Of a DNA stretch of 64,000 bases, positions 1 through 8,368 are shown piece after piece. Position 1 is the first letter of the stretch. Each line of letters starts with the position of its first letter. The stretch spans positions 1,162,747 to 1,226,746 of the forward strand of contig NZ_LT985808.1 of the NCBI RefSeq assembly GCF_900291465.1, written 5' to 3'. The notes beneath the pieces are model-generated. The model was given only the letters and a program-made list of their open reading frames with translations, made no database searches and was not told the DNA's origin. A program made the position numbers and the translations under genes. The stretch comes from Bacteroides sp. Marseille-P3684. GTDB taxonomy: Bacteria > Bacteroidota > Bacteroidia > Bacteroidales > Bacteroidaceae.

Positions 1-298
1 CATCACCGTTTTTTTGCGAAACTTCGTCCACATGAATGGATGTTTCCTGCAAATGTAGTACCTTTACCGCCGACGCACGAAAAGGCGATTCAACCCTTCA
101 AACATCCTCGGAGAACTACATTCATGAACCTGTCCGGAAACCATGCAGACCCTGACAAGGAAGTCGACCTGACCGACATCCGTATCTTCAAGCAGCAGTA
201 TGAAGCGAACTTCCGCCGCTTGAAGTATTTCGGCATGCAATACATTCCGGACGAGGAGGTCGTGGCGGACCTCATCCAGGATGTATGGCTCCGCATCT
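1..298. repeat. Direct repeat, copy 1 (partner at 1944-2241)
   Basis: These 298 bases match 1944-2241 at every position except two (216/2159 and 261/2204, both C to T). Both differences are synonymous in the sigma-factor frame. The repeat holds the probable sigma promoter and the first 58 codons of the gene. It may continue beyond the left edge of the window. Similarity stops sharply after 298/2241, inside the sigma coding region. Confidence 0.95.
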
Positions 299-318
299 AT
301 CCTGTTGTGGGTGTTTAA
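124..318 (+). pseudogene. 5' fragment of ECF sigma factor gene (duplicate)
   Basis: The first 58 codons are identical in protein to the intact sigma gene that starts at 2067. They run through sigma region 2 (EEVVADLIQDVWLRI), after which the frame enters unrelated sequence and stops at 318. Regions 2-4 are therefore incomplete, with no region 4 helix-turn-helix, so the product should not be a working sigma factor. The copy keeps the same upstream promoter-like box (59-66), so it may still be transcribed. It most likely arose by partial duplication during the event that placed the ATPase gene between the two copies. Confidence 0.85.
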
Positions 319-395
319 AATGCTTATCATAAGCCTGCCGGAGACGTTGACGGGAGCTGTCTTGCCACCTCAAATGCGGCAAACGGATGTGGAGG

Positions 396-1787
396 TTAAA
401 TGGTAGTCAACAAACTCAAATCTATGTCAGGAATAATCACGTCCGCAAGCTTATCCTCAACAAGGAATCCCATATAAAGCGGAATGGTGAGTATATCCCC
501 CTCACGACTTACATTATATTGCCCCAACTTGATTGCATGCTTGATATGATACACGTTCTTGTTCTTCAAAACCGTAGTCATGCTTTTAGCCTTTCCCGAC
601 TTTGCCTTGACTTCAAGGATAACGCATTCACCCTTGAATCTCACCAGAAAATCCAGTTCAAGCCCACTATTCTTATGGAAGTAATATAGCTTCTGCCCGG
701 ACTTGCATAGGAAATCAGCCATCAGATTCTCAAAGATAGCACCTTTGTATCCAAGAAGATTACCTTTCAAAATGTCTGCTTGGGTACCATAGTCTAGCAT
801 TGCCGTAAGAATGCCAATGTCAGTGGTATATACCTTGAAGCACTCTTTGATGGAATTACCCTCTAACGGGAGTTCCGTAATCTGTGTATTATAACATCTA
901 CGAACTATCCCGGCATCCTCTAACCATTGAATGCTTCCGATATATTGCGAAGACCTTCCGCCTTTCCTGACGATGGAATACTGGAATTTCTTGTTCTCTT
1001 TAGCCAATTGAGTAGGAATAGATTCAAAACATTCACGGATATGAGGCTTGTCAGCATCGTCCGCATATTTAACCATGTCCTCTTCGTATTCGGCAATAAG
1101 ATTACGCTGCGTCTTATATATAAGTTCAATATTCTTTGTTTCAAGAAAGCAGTTCACCACCTCCGGCAGACCTCCGACAATGGTATATCTATACAGCAAC
1201 TCCATCATTGCCTTGTGAATCCCGGTGGGAACAACCGTTTCATTCTCAAAGCATGATTTGACTGTATCAATGACTGCCTCATTGATACCATTTGCCCATA
1301 GGAATTCCTCAAAGTCCAACGGATACATGTCGATCATGGTTTCATATCCGACAGGAACAGAATCCGAACCCTCCTCTTCGTTCTTATTCTTGCTTTTGCC
1401 GTAGCCTTTCACTCCCAACAGAGAACCGGTAGCAATAACATCGAAACGACCGTCTATATGAAATGACTTTAAGGCTGTCCTTGCTTCCTTGCACTCTTGA
1501 ATCTCATCAAGGATAATGCAGGTTTTCCCTTCAATGAAACGACTGCCTTGAATCAAAGCGGAGAGATTGAGAATAATGGTGTTGACATCTATATTGCCCG
1601 TAAAGGCAGACTTCTTGTCTGGCTCAAGTATGAAGTTCATATAGACTACACTCTCATAATTCTCTTTTGCGAATTTCTGGACAATGTATGTTTTTCCACA
1701 TTGGCGGATACCTTTTATTACAAGAGGCTTTCTGTTCTCAGACTCTTTCCACTGAGCTAAATATGTTTCTATTTTCCTTTTGAGCAT
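396..1787 (-). CDS. AAA ATPase, AAA_14 / DUF4143 family
   Basis: The 463-residue protein has an N-terminal P-loop domain: Walker A GIRQCGKT near residue 25 and Walker B CIILDEIQ near residue 90, followed by a sensor-like ATGSLLG. The C-terminal half has the DUF4143 pattern, ending in a nuclease-like segment (LELDFLVRFKGECVILEVKAKSGKAK, D-x-E-x-K arrangement). Such proteins are common, often multicopy, in Bacteroidetes and archaea; their function is unsettled. Base composition is visibly more AT-rich than the flanking genes, and the gene sits between two copies of a 298-bp repeat, which suggests recent acquisition. A TAGCTTTG box on the minus strand (1813-1820) lies just upstream of the start. 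Confidence 0.85.
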   Translation of the reverse strand: MLKRKIETYLAQWKESENRKPLVIKGIRQCGKTYIVQKFAKENYESVVYMNFILEPDKKSAFTGNIDVNTIILNLSALIQGSRFIEGKTCIILDEIQECKEARTALKSFHIDGRFDVIATGSLLGVKGYGKSKNKNEEEGSDSVPVGYETMIDMYPLDFEEFLWANGINEAVIDTVKSCFENETVVPTGIHKAMMELLYRYTIVGGLPEVVNCFLETKNIELIYKTQRNLIAEYEEDMVKYADDADKPHIRECFESIPTQLAKENKKFQYSIVRKGGRSSQYIGSIQWLEDAGIVRRCYNTQITELPLEGNSIKECFKVYTTDIGILTAMLDYGTQADILKGNLLGYKGAIFENLMADFLCKSGQKLYYFHKNSGLELDFLVRFKGECVILEVKAKSGKAKSMTTVLKNKNVYHIKHAIKLGQYNVSREGDILTIPLYMGFLVEDKLADVIIPDIDLSLLTTI

Positions 1788-1812
1788 GGCGTAATCATAT
1801 CCTTATCCATAG

Positions 1813-1820
1813 CAAAGCTA
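1813..1820 (-). promoter_or_regulatory. Probable -7 box of the AAA ATPase gene
   Basis: On the minus strand this reads TAGCTTTG, a full match to the Bacteroidetes -7 consensus TAnnTTTG, 26 nt before the ATPase start. No clear TTTG -33 box lies at the usual distance. Confidence 0.4.
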
Positions 1821-1943
1821 CACTTTTTCCAGCGAATAACGTTCCATGCAACACACTTTTTTGAACGAATAAATCATTGCGCCTACATTTTTTCAAGCCA
1901 ATCATGCACTTTCGTGCAAGTTATCCAAATCACAAAGCCAAGG

Positions 1944-2241
1944 CATCACCGTTTTTTTGCGAAACTTCGTCCACATGAATGGATGTTTCCTGCAAATGTA
2001 GTACCTTTACCGCCGACGCACGAAAAGGCGATTCAACCCTTCAAACATCCTCGGAGAACTACATTCATGAACCTGTCCGGAAACCATGCAGACCCTGACA
2101 AGGAAGTCGACCTGACCGACATCCGTATCTTCAAGCAGCAGTATGAAGCGAACTTCCGTCGCTTGAAGTATTTCGGCATGCAATACATTCCGGACGAGGA
2201 GGTTGTGGCGGACCTCATCCAGGATGTATGGCTCCGCATCT
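1944..2241. repeat. Direct repeat, copy 2 (partner at 1-298)
   Basis: Second copy of the 298-bp repeat; it contains the start of the intact sigma gene. See copy 1 for the two differences. The two copies lie in the same orientation, so recombination between them would delete the ATPase gene. Confidence 0.95.
2002..2009 (+). promoter_or_regulatory. Probable -7 box of the sigma gene
   Basis: TACCTTTA differs from TAnnTTTG only at the last base and sits in the familiar GCAAATGTAGTACCTTTAC setting. A transcript starting near 2016 would leave a leader of about 50 nt before the ATG at 2067. An identical box is present in the duplicate at 59-66. Confidence 0.4.
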
Positions 2242-2642
2242 GGGAACGTCAGGAGGTCTTTCCCAACCTCGTCGCTTTCCGTGCCTACTTGTCCCAGTCG
2301 CTCTATCATGCCATCTTGAACCACCTGAAGCATGCCCGTGTCGAGACCGAATATGCAGGACAAGCCGTTTCCCGGGAGCCGCAGGAAGAGGAGGTCACCA
2401 TCCGGATGATTAAGGCGGAAGTCTATCAGATGGTCAATGCCGCCTTCGATGACCTGCCGACGGCATGCCGCCAGGTCTATGCCGCCAGCCTGTCCGGCAA
2501 GACGCAGCGGGAGATTGCCGAAGAGTTTCACATCACCATCAACACCGTAAAGAAGCACATCAACAATGCCAACCACCAGTTGCGACGCAGGCTCAAGGAC
2601 GCCTTGCTGGCGGTCTGCCACCTGTTGGCGCGTCCGGCATGA
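2067..2642 (+). CDS. ECF-type RNA polymerase sigma factor
   Basis: The 191-residue protein has sigma region 2 (LIQDVWLRIWERQE, residues about 50-63) and a region 4 helix-turn-helix (LSGKTQREIAEEFHITINTVKKH, about 140-170). This is the size and order of Bacteroidetes ECF sigma-70 factors. The start at 2067 is chosen over an upstream ATG at 1983 because the promoter-like box at 2002-2009 would make the upstream codon lie before the transcript. In related loci such a sigma factor is held by a membrane FecR protein and released by a TonB receptor with an STN domain. Both are found downstream (3590 and 4775), although a GNAT gene and a long spacer intervene here. Confidence 0.9.
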   Translation: MNLSGNHADPDKEVDLTDIRIFKQQYEANFRRLKYFGMQYIPDEEVVADLIQDVWLRIWERQEVFPNLVAFRAYLSQSLYHAILNHLKHARVETEYAGQAVSREPQEEEVTIRMIKAEVYQMVNAAFDDLPTACRQVYAASLSGKTQREIAEEFHITINTVKKHINNANHQLRRRLKDALLAVCHLLARPA

Positions 2643-2650
2643 CGGATGCC

Positions 2651-2682
2651 TTTGGAAATGTCCCGCCTGATGCTTATTTTTG
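2651..2682 (+). promoter_or_regulatory. Canonical Bacteroidetes promoter for the GNAT gene
   Basis: TTTG (2651-2654), 20 bp, TATTTTTG (2675-2682): both boxes match the consensus at the standard spacing. Transcription would begin near 2689, so the start codon must be the ATG at 2701, with a very short leader. Confidence 0.7.
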
Positions 2683-2700
2683 TATCCCCAAAAAGAACTT

Positions 2701-3126
2701 ATGATTCGCCGTATTGAGCCTACAGACTATCCCCGCTTGCTGGAAATATGGGAGAGCGCGGTGCGCTCCACGCACGAGTTCCTTCGCGAAGAGGACTTCC
2801 GCTACTACAAGGAGCAGGTCCCTGCCTATTTCCCACAGGTCACGCTGGTCGGCTTCGAACAGGACGCCCGACTGACGGGGTTTATCGGCACAGCCGACGG
2901 GAACATCGAGATGCTGTTTGTCGAGAATGCTTCCCGTGGACAGGGAATCGGCCGTCAGCTGGTACGTCACGCCATCGAGGTGTTGCAGGCGACGCGGGTC
3001 GACGTGAACGAAGCCAACACTGCCGCCCTCGGATTCTATGAGCGCATGGGATTCCGCGTCGTGTCCCGTTCTGAACGGGACGGGGAGGGGAAACCCTATC
3101 CACTCCTGCACATGCAGCTGGGCTAG
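2701..3126 (+). CDS. GNAT family N-acetyltransferase
   Basis: The 141-residue protein begins MIRRIEPTDYPRLLEIW, typical of GNAT proteins. It has the acetyl-CoA binding motif A (NASRGQGIGRQLV, about residues 77-89) and the C-terminal NTAALGFYERMGF strand-helix. It would transfer an acetyl group from acetyl-CoA to an amine; the substrate cannot be read from sequence. The start is set by the promoter at 2651-2682, which excludes an upstream TTG at 2680. The gene separates the sigma factor from its FecR partner, which are usually neighbours, so it may be an insertion with its own control. Confidence 0.85.
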   Translation: MIRRIEPTDYPRLLEIWESAVRSTHEFLREEDFRYYKEQVPAYFPQVTLVGFEQDARLTGFIGTADGNIEMLFVENASRGQGIGRQLVRHAIEVLQATRVDVNEANTAALGFYERMGFRVVSRSERDGEGKPYPLLHMQLG

Positions 3127-3228
3127 GAAGTTCCGGACTTTTCCCCATGCCCGTTCGTTCCCTCAGCTCGTTTTTTCTCCCTTTTCGGGCTGTCAAGGTC
3201 CGCTTTTCCGCCCTCTCATTCCGCCCTT

Positions 3229-3480
3229 ATGCGCAAGACGGCACGACCCTCTTGCGCATCTCCTTCGTGCCTTTTCCCGCAACTGGTTGTCACACCCTGC
3301 GTAACGCCTCTTTTCCTCTAGCTCATCTCACTCCTGTCCCTTTGAGCATGACGTCACCGGTGAGATGAGCATCTCGGCAAAACGAGAAGCGCATCTCACG
3401 ACGGTGGGATGCGCAAGCCGTCGGTGCCGTCTTGCGGAAGCTTCTCCGGGGGGACGGGCAAGCCGGTAGGTCGGGCTTGC
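3229..3480. repeat. Cluster of inverted repeats at about 22-bp spacing
   Basis: The gap between the GNAT and FecR genes (3127-3589) has no convincing gene and is full of short palindromes. ATGCGCAAGA/TCTTGCGCAT is at 3229-3238/3250-3259. GCTCATCTCAC/GTGAGATGAGC is at 3321-3331/3360-3370. TCACCGGTGA is at 3354-3363, TCTCG/CGAGA at 3372-3387, and GCGCATCTCAC/GTGGGATGCGC at 3389-3414 (one mismatch). CGCAAG/CTTGCG is at 3412-3436 and GCAAGCC/GGCTTGC at 3458-3480. The successive dyad centres from 3358 to 3469 are 21, 22, 22.5 and 45 bp apart. Confidence 0.7.
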
Positions 3481-3589
3481 GGAAGGGAAAACCAGCCCTT
3501 CGCTTCATCCGGACTTGCAAAAAAAAATCACATCAGGTATTACACCAAGCAGGAGTTGGGTTGTTTCTTAGGGTATAAATTCAAAGATT

Positions 3590-4762
3590 ATGGTTAAAAC
3601 AGCATACCCTATGGACACAAACAAACTCGAACGGGTGAAACAGCTCGTCATGAAACAGCTGACGGGGACCCTCACCGAACCGGAACAGGAGGAGTTGAGG
3701 AGGCTGACGGACAGTGATGCGGACTGCCGACGGTTGGCGGACGAATTGCTCGCGCCCGACTTCCTGGCCGCAGCGGTGCTCGACGAGAACACGGCGTGGC
3801 AGGAACGGACGTGGCAGGGACTCTATCGCCGTATGGGCGTCCGAGGCGGTGTGTTGTCCCGCCTCTACCGGCGCAGATACCGGCTCGCAGCGGCTGCCGC
3901 CATCCTGATATTGGTCTTCGGTGCGTGGGCAGGCTGGTATCTCCGGACGGGCGAGGAGAGTCCCATCGGTCCGGGCACAACGCTGGCTGAAATCTCCTGG
4001 CCCGACGGACAGAAGTCTGTCCGTACCGACGACTTGCTGAGCGGGACGTTCGCTTCCGCCGACCTCACCGGAGCTCCGTCAGGAGACAAAGAGCTGTCGC
4101 CCGACCTCTATACGCGTGTCGTCGTTCCACAAGGCAGTGAGTACAAGGTGCGCCTGGACGACGGGACGGACATCCATCTCGATGCCGAATCCTCCCTGGC
4201 CGTGCCGACCGGTTTCTCGGCACACAACCGTCACATCAACCTTTCGGGCGAAGCCTATCTGGAGGTCAGCAAGGATTCGCTCCACCCCTTCACCATCCAT
4301 ACGGAAAAGGCGGACCTCCTGGTACGGGGAACGAAACTGAACATCCGTTGCCGGGAGGACGAGCCTTGTCTGGAGGTTGTCCTCGAAAGCGGACGGCTGG
4401 ATGTACGTTCCCCGCGGGAGGAGGTGTCACTGCCCGTCGGGCACAAGGCGGTTGTCGATGCGGCGGGAGGCATACGCATCCTGCCCGCGGATGTCTATGC
4501 GGCTACGGCATGGCATCACGGACGCTTCGTGTTCGACAACCGTCCGTTGGACTACATCATGAGAGAGATGGAGCGCTGGTATGATGTGCATGCCTCGTTC
4601 AGCAGCGACAAGGTCAGACAGATGCGCTTTACGCTGGACCTTGACCGTTACGACACGTTCAACCGCTTTGTCGAGGTGGTCAGCCTGATTGGGGAGGCAG
4701 ACATCACGCTGAAGAAGAATCAGGTACTCATTTCTGAAAAAAGACATACATTGAAACACTAA
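3590..4762 (+). CDS. FecR-type anti-sigma factor
   Basis: The protein has about 390 residues: a cytoplasmic N-terminal segment (residues 1-95), one transmembrane helix (LAAAAAILILVFGAWAGWYL, about 98-117), a periplasmic FecR domain (about 175-275) and a C-terminal DUF4974 domain (about 310-380). FecR proteins hold an ECF sigma factor at the membrane and release it when a TonB receptor signals through its N-terminal STN domain. That receptor gene begins 12 bp downstream. The cognate sigma is most likely the gene at 2067. An alternative start is the ATG at 3611 (MDTNKLERV), which resembles other family members. Confidence 0.9.
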   Translation: MVKTAYPMDTNKLERVKQLVMKQLTGTLTEPEQEELRRLTDSDADCRRLADELLAPDFLAAAVLDENTAWQERTWQGLYRRMGVRGGVLSRLYRRRYRLAAAAAILILVFGAWAGWYLRTGEESPIGPGTTLAEISWPDGQKSVRTDDLLSGTFASADLTGAPSGDKELSPDLYTRVVVPQGSEYKVRLDDGTDIHLDAESSLAVPTGFSAHNRHINLSGEAYLEVSKDSLHPFTIHTEKADLLVRGTKLNIRCREDEPCLEVVLESGRLDVRSPREEVSLPVGHKAVVDAAGGIRILPADVYAATAWHHGRFVFDNRPLDYIMREMERWYDVHASFSSDKVRQMRFTLDLDRYDTFNRFVEVVSLIGEADITLKKNQVLISEKRHTLKH

Positions 4763-4774
4763 CCACAATACATT

Positions 4775-7700
4775 ATGAGAGAAAAACGCAAACTAGCACG
4801 GTTGCTGTTTGCCTCCATCCTGCTGTCGGGTTCGTCGGTGGTGATGGCACAGACAGACAAACCGGTGACCGTCCGGCTGAAACAGGCTTCCATCCGGGAA
4901 CTGTTCGTGGAAATCAAGAAGCAGGTGCAGGTGAACTTCATGTACAGCAACAATGCCGTGGAAGGACTGCAGAAGAAGGACTACAACTTTACCGATGCTT
5001 CGCTGGACAAGATTCTCAGCCATTGCCTTGCGGGGAGCGGACTGACTTACGAGATTGCCGATGACAACCGTACGGTGGTCATCCGGCGCAAGCAGGATGA
5101 GGGAAAGACGGCTACTGGAAAGGTGGTCGACCGTGAAGGAGAGCCGCTGGCAGGTGTCTCTGTCAAGCAGGAAGGGGCTTCCCAGGCAACCGTCACGGGC
5201 ATTGACGGTTCGTTCAGACTTCCGCTGGCCGAGACCCGGGACGGGAAGCAGCCCCGGCTCACCGTGTCATTCATTGGCATGAAGACACAGCATCTCACCT
5301 GGAAGGGACGTCCGCTGAACATCTACCTGGAGGATGACTCGCAGAACCTCGACGAGGTGGTCGTGACCGGCTACCAGGTCATCAACAAGCGGGCATTGAC
5401 GAGTGCCGTGACCACGGTCAAGGCGGAAGACATCATCCGTCCCGACTACACCTCCATCGACCAGATGCTCGAAGGGCAGGTCACTGACCTGATGTTCATG
5501 AGCAACTCCGGCGAGGCAGGGGTGGCGCCGAAGATACGTATCCGCGGAACCTCGTCCATCATCGGTAACCGTGAACCGCTGTGGGTGGTCGATGGCATCG
5601 TGGTGCAGGATGCCGTGCAGATAGCCCCTGAAGAGCTCAATGACCCCGACTTTGTCAACCGCATCGGTAATGCCATTGCCGGACTGAACCCGCAGGATAT
5701 CGAACGGCTGGACGTGCTGAAGGACGCTTCCGCTACCGCCCTGTATGGCTCGAAGGCTGCCAATGGTGTCATCGTCATCACCACCAAGCGCGGACGGGTG
5801 GGCAAGCCGGAGATACGCTATACCAACTCGCTCAACTACAAGCTGCGTCCGCGTTACTCGGACCGCTCGGTGGATGTGATGAACTCGAAGGAGCGCATCC
5901 AGTTCTCCCGGGAACTGTATAACTCGGGCTATGTCTACAGCACCAACATCTCCCCGGTGGGGTATGAAGGGCAGCTCATGCAGCTCTACAAGCACCAGAT
6001 AAGTTACGACGAGTTCGCGAGCAATGTCTCACGGCTGGAGACGCTGAACACCGACTGGTTTGACCTGCTGACGCATGACAGCTTCTCCCAGCAGCACACG
6101 ATGAGCGTCAACGGAGGCTCGGATGCCGGGCGCTACTATGCCTCCATCGGTTATGCGGACACCGACGATGTGGTGAAGAACACATCGGACAAGCGTTACA
6201 CCGCCGCGCTGAATCTCGATGCGAACCTGACGTCGTGGCTCGACGCCTCGTTCAACATGAAGGGGAACATCACCCGGCGTTCCTATCCGCAGAGCTCCCT
6301 GTCTCCGGTGGAGCATGCCTACACGGCGAGCCGTGCCATCCCGGCTTTCGATGCGGACGGGGAGTATGCCTACTACAAGAAGATGGTGACCTCGTCAGAG
6401 GGGTACGACTACAATATCCTGAATGAGCTGGAGAACAGCGGAGTCGGGCAGGAGGGAAGCTCCTTCCAGCTGGATGCCAACTTCCGCTTCAAGTTCAATG
6501 ACTGGCTGTCGGCGAATGCCATCGCTTCCTATTCGGCACAGAACACCACCATCGAGAGTTACTGGGGCGACCGGACGAATCATGTGGCGGAGTTGCGTGG
6601 AAGTGAGTACGGCACGGTGGCTCCCTCCACGAGTACCCTGCCGCAGGGAGGCGAGCTGAACACTCAGAACTCCCGCCAGAAAAGCTGGACCGTGCGTCTG
6701 CAGCTGGACTGGAACAAGTACTTCGGTGACGGGGAGAAGCATAACTTCAACGGAGTGGTGGGCTACGAAGCCAGTTCCACACGTTATAAGATGAACGATT
6801 ATACGGCGAGGGGCTACTATCCGGACCGCGGGCTGTCGTTCGTCAACAACATCAACCTGAGCGAGTATCCGTCCTATGGCAGCTGGTTGGCGTCGAACGT
6901 TCCTCACCTGACGGATAACCTGAACAACATCATCTCGGCCTATGCCTCCTTCACCTACAGCTGGAATCAGATGGTCTATCTGAACCTCAACGGACGCATC
7001 GACGGCTCGAACCAGTTCGGCGACCAGAGCAACGACAAGCTTCTGCCCATCTGGTCGGTGTCCGCCTCCTTCAACTTCGGGCAGCTGGACTTCATGCGCG
7101 ACCTCGACTGGATAGACTACCTCACGGTGAAGAGCTCCTACGGTTTCCAGGGAAACATGCTCACCTCCGAGTCGCCCGTGCTGACCATCACGAAGAATCC
7201 GCTTCATCCTTACTATAATGAGTTCACGGCGTCGGCAAACGGGAATCCCAATCCGAACCTGAAGTGGGAGAAGACCAACTCCTACAACATCGGTCTGGAG
7301 GCTTCCTTCTTCGACAGCCGGCTGCAGATGGAGGCGTCGGTCTATTTCAAGCGGACCAAGGATGCCTTCATGAGCAAGACAATCTCTACGGTCAACGGCT
7401 ACGGCTCGTATACGGTAAACCGGGGCAACATCTCCAATGACGGATACAGTGTCGACCTCACCGTCAGCCCCATCATGAACCGGGACTGGCGATGGTCGGT
7501 GACGACCTCGTTTTCGCGTACGTTCAATGAGATCACCTCTTCACCCGATGGCGAATCTTATGAGCTGAGCGACTTCCTGAACGGCACGGCAGTGGTCAAG
7601 GGGGAGTCCATCGGGACGTTCTACTCGTACCGTTACCTGGGACTGAGCCCGGTCGACGGCGGCCCGATGTTCGATGACTGGGAAGACCACTATGAGGACC

Positions 7701-8356
7701 TCATCGGCTTGAGCAAGTATGACACCTATACCCGTGTACTCAAGGCGACCGGTTCACGCGAGCCGACCATGCAGGGCGGACTGAGCACGACCCTGCGCTG
7801 GAAGAACCTGCGGTTCTCGGCCATGTTCTCCTACAGCCTGGGTGCCAGTACCCGTCTGTTCGGGATGTACGGTTCGGCATCGGGCAATGCATACGACGCC
7901 GCTGAAATCCGTCCGGAGAACAACATGAGCCGCGATTATCTCGACCGCTGGCAGCATCCCGGTGACGAACGGCATACGGACATCCCCGCCATCATCGGGG
8001 AGGCCGACGGCAACTATTTCAAGTACAGCGGGCACTGGTCGGGACGGTTGGAATATGATGGTCAGGCGGTGCAGCCCATAGCCGACAGCTACTGGGACAT
8101 GTATGACTACAGCGACCTGCGTGTGGTGAGCGCCAACTACCTGAAGTGTGGCAACATCAGCCTTTCCTATGTCTTCCCGGACGAGTGGATGCAGCCTTAC
8201 GGCATCAGCCGTCTGGAGCTGACGGCCTCGGGCAGCAATCTCTTTACCATTGCCGACAAGGACCTGAAGGGGCAGACCCCGACGCAAGGTGGCTTCACGA
8301 CCATCCAACTTTCAGACCGTCCGAGCTTCTCGCTCGGTTTAAGTGTAACCTTCTAA
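4775..8356 (+). CDS. SusC/RagA-type TonB-dependent receptor with STN signalling domain
   Basis: The 1193-residue outer-membrane protein has a signal peptide (ends near VVMAQ, 26), an STN domain (about 30-108), a carboxypeptidase-regulatory-like domain (about 112-190), a TonB-box region (LDEVVVTGYQ), a plug (about 205-335) and a beta-barrel ending in LGLSVTF. It should import a ligand together with the SusD lipoprotein encoded 12 bp downstream. The STN domain is the part that signals to FecR, so this receptor likely senses its own substrate and switches on the locus. The substrate is not evident, as no glycoside hydrolase lies nearby. Confidence 0.95.
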   Translation: MREKRKLARLLFASILLSGSSVVMAQTDKPVTVRLKQASIRELFVEIKKQVQVNFMYSNNAVEGLQKKDYNFTDASLDKILSHCLAGSGLTYEIADDNRTVVIRRKQDEGKTATGKVVDREGEPLAGVSVKQEGASQATVTGIDGSFRLPLAETRDGKQPRLTVSFIGMKTQHLTWKGRPLNIYLEDDSQNLDEVVVTGYQVINKRALTSAVTTVKAEDIIRPDYTSIDQMLEGQVTDLMFMSNSGEAGVAPKIRIRGTSSIIGNREPLWVVDGIVVQDAVQIAPEELNDPDFVNRIGNAIAGLNPQDIERLDVLKDASATALYGSKAANGVIVITTKRGRVGKPEIRYTNSLNYKLRPRYSDRSVDVMNSKERIQFSRELYNSGYVYSTNISPVGYEGQLMQLYKHQISYDEFASNVSRLETLNTDWFDLLTHDSFSQQHTMSVNGGSDAGRYYASIGYADTDDVVKNTSDKRYTAALNLDANLTSWLDASFNMKGNITRRSYPQSSLSPVEHAYTASRAIPAFDADGEYAYYKKMVTSSEGYDYNILNELENSGVGQEGSSFQLDANFRFKFNDWLSANAIASYSAQNTTIESYWGDRTNHVAELRGSEYGTVAPSTSTLPQGGELNTQNSRQKSWTVRLQLDWNKYFGDGEKHNFNGVVGYEASSTRYKMNDYTARGYYPDRGLSFVNNINLSEYPSYGSWLASNVPHLTDNLNNIISAYASFTYSWNQMVYLNLNGRIDGSNQFGDQSNDKLLPIWSVSASFNFGQLDFMRDLDWIDYLTVKSSYGFQGNMLTSESPVLTITKNPLHPYYNEFTASANGNPNPNLKWEKTNSYNIGLEASFFDSRLQMEASVYFKRTKDAFMSKTISTVNGYGSYTVNRGNISNDGYSVDLTVSPIMNRDWRWSVTTSFSRTFNEITSSPDGESYELSDFLNGTAVVKGESIGTFYSYRYLGLSPVDGGPMFDDWEDHYEDLIGLSKYDTYTRVLKATGSREPTMQGGLSTTLRWKNLRFSAMFSYSLGASTRLFGMYGSASGNAYDAAEIRPENNMSRDYLDRWQHPGDERHTDIPAIIGEADGNYFKYSGHWSGRLEYDGQAVQPIADSYWDMYDYSDLRVVSANYLKCGNISLSYVFPDEWMQPYGISRLELTASGSNLFTIADKDLKGQTPTQGGFTTIQLSDRPSFSLGLSVTF

Positions 8357-8368
8357 AATGACCGATGT

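Noticed and set aside
1-2241. Insertion sequence carrying the AAA ATPase
   Set aside because: No transposase, no terminal inverted repeats, and the flanking duplication is far longer than any transposon target duplication.
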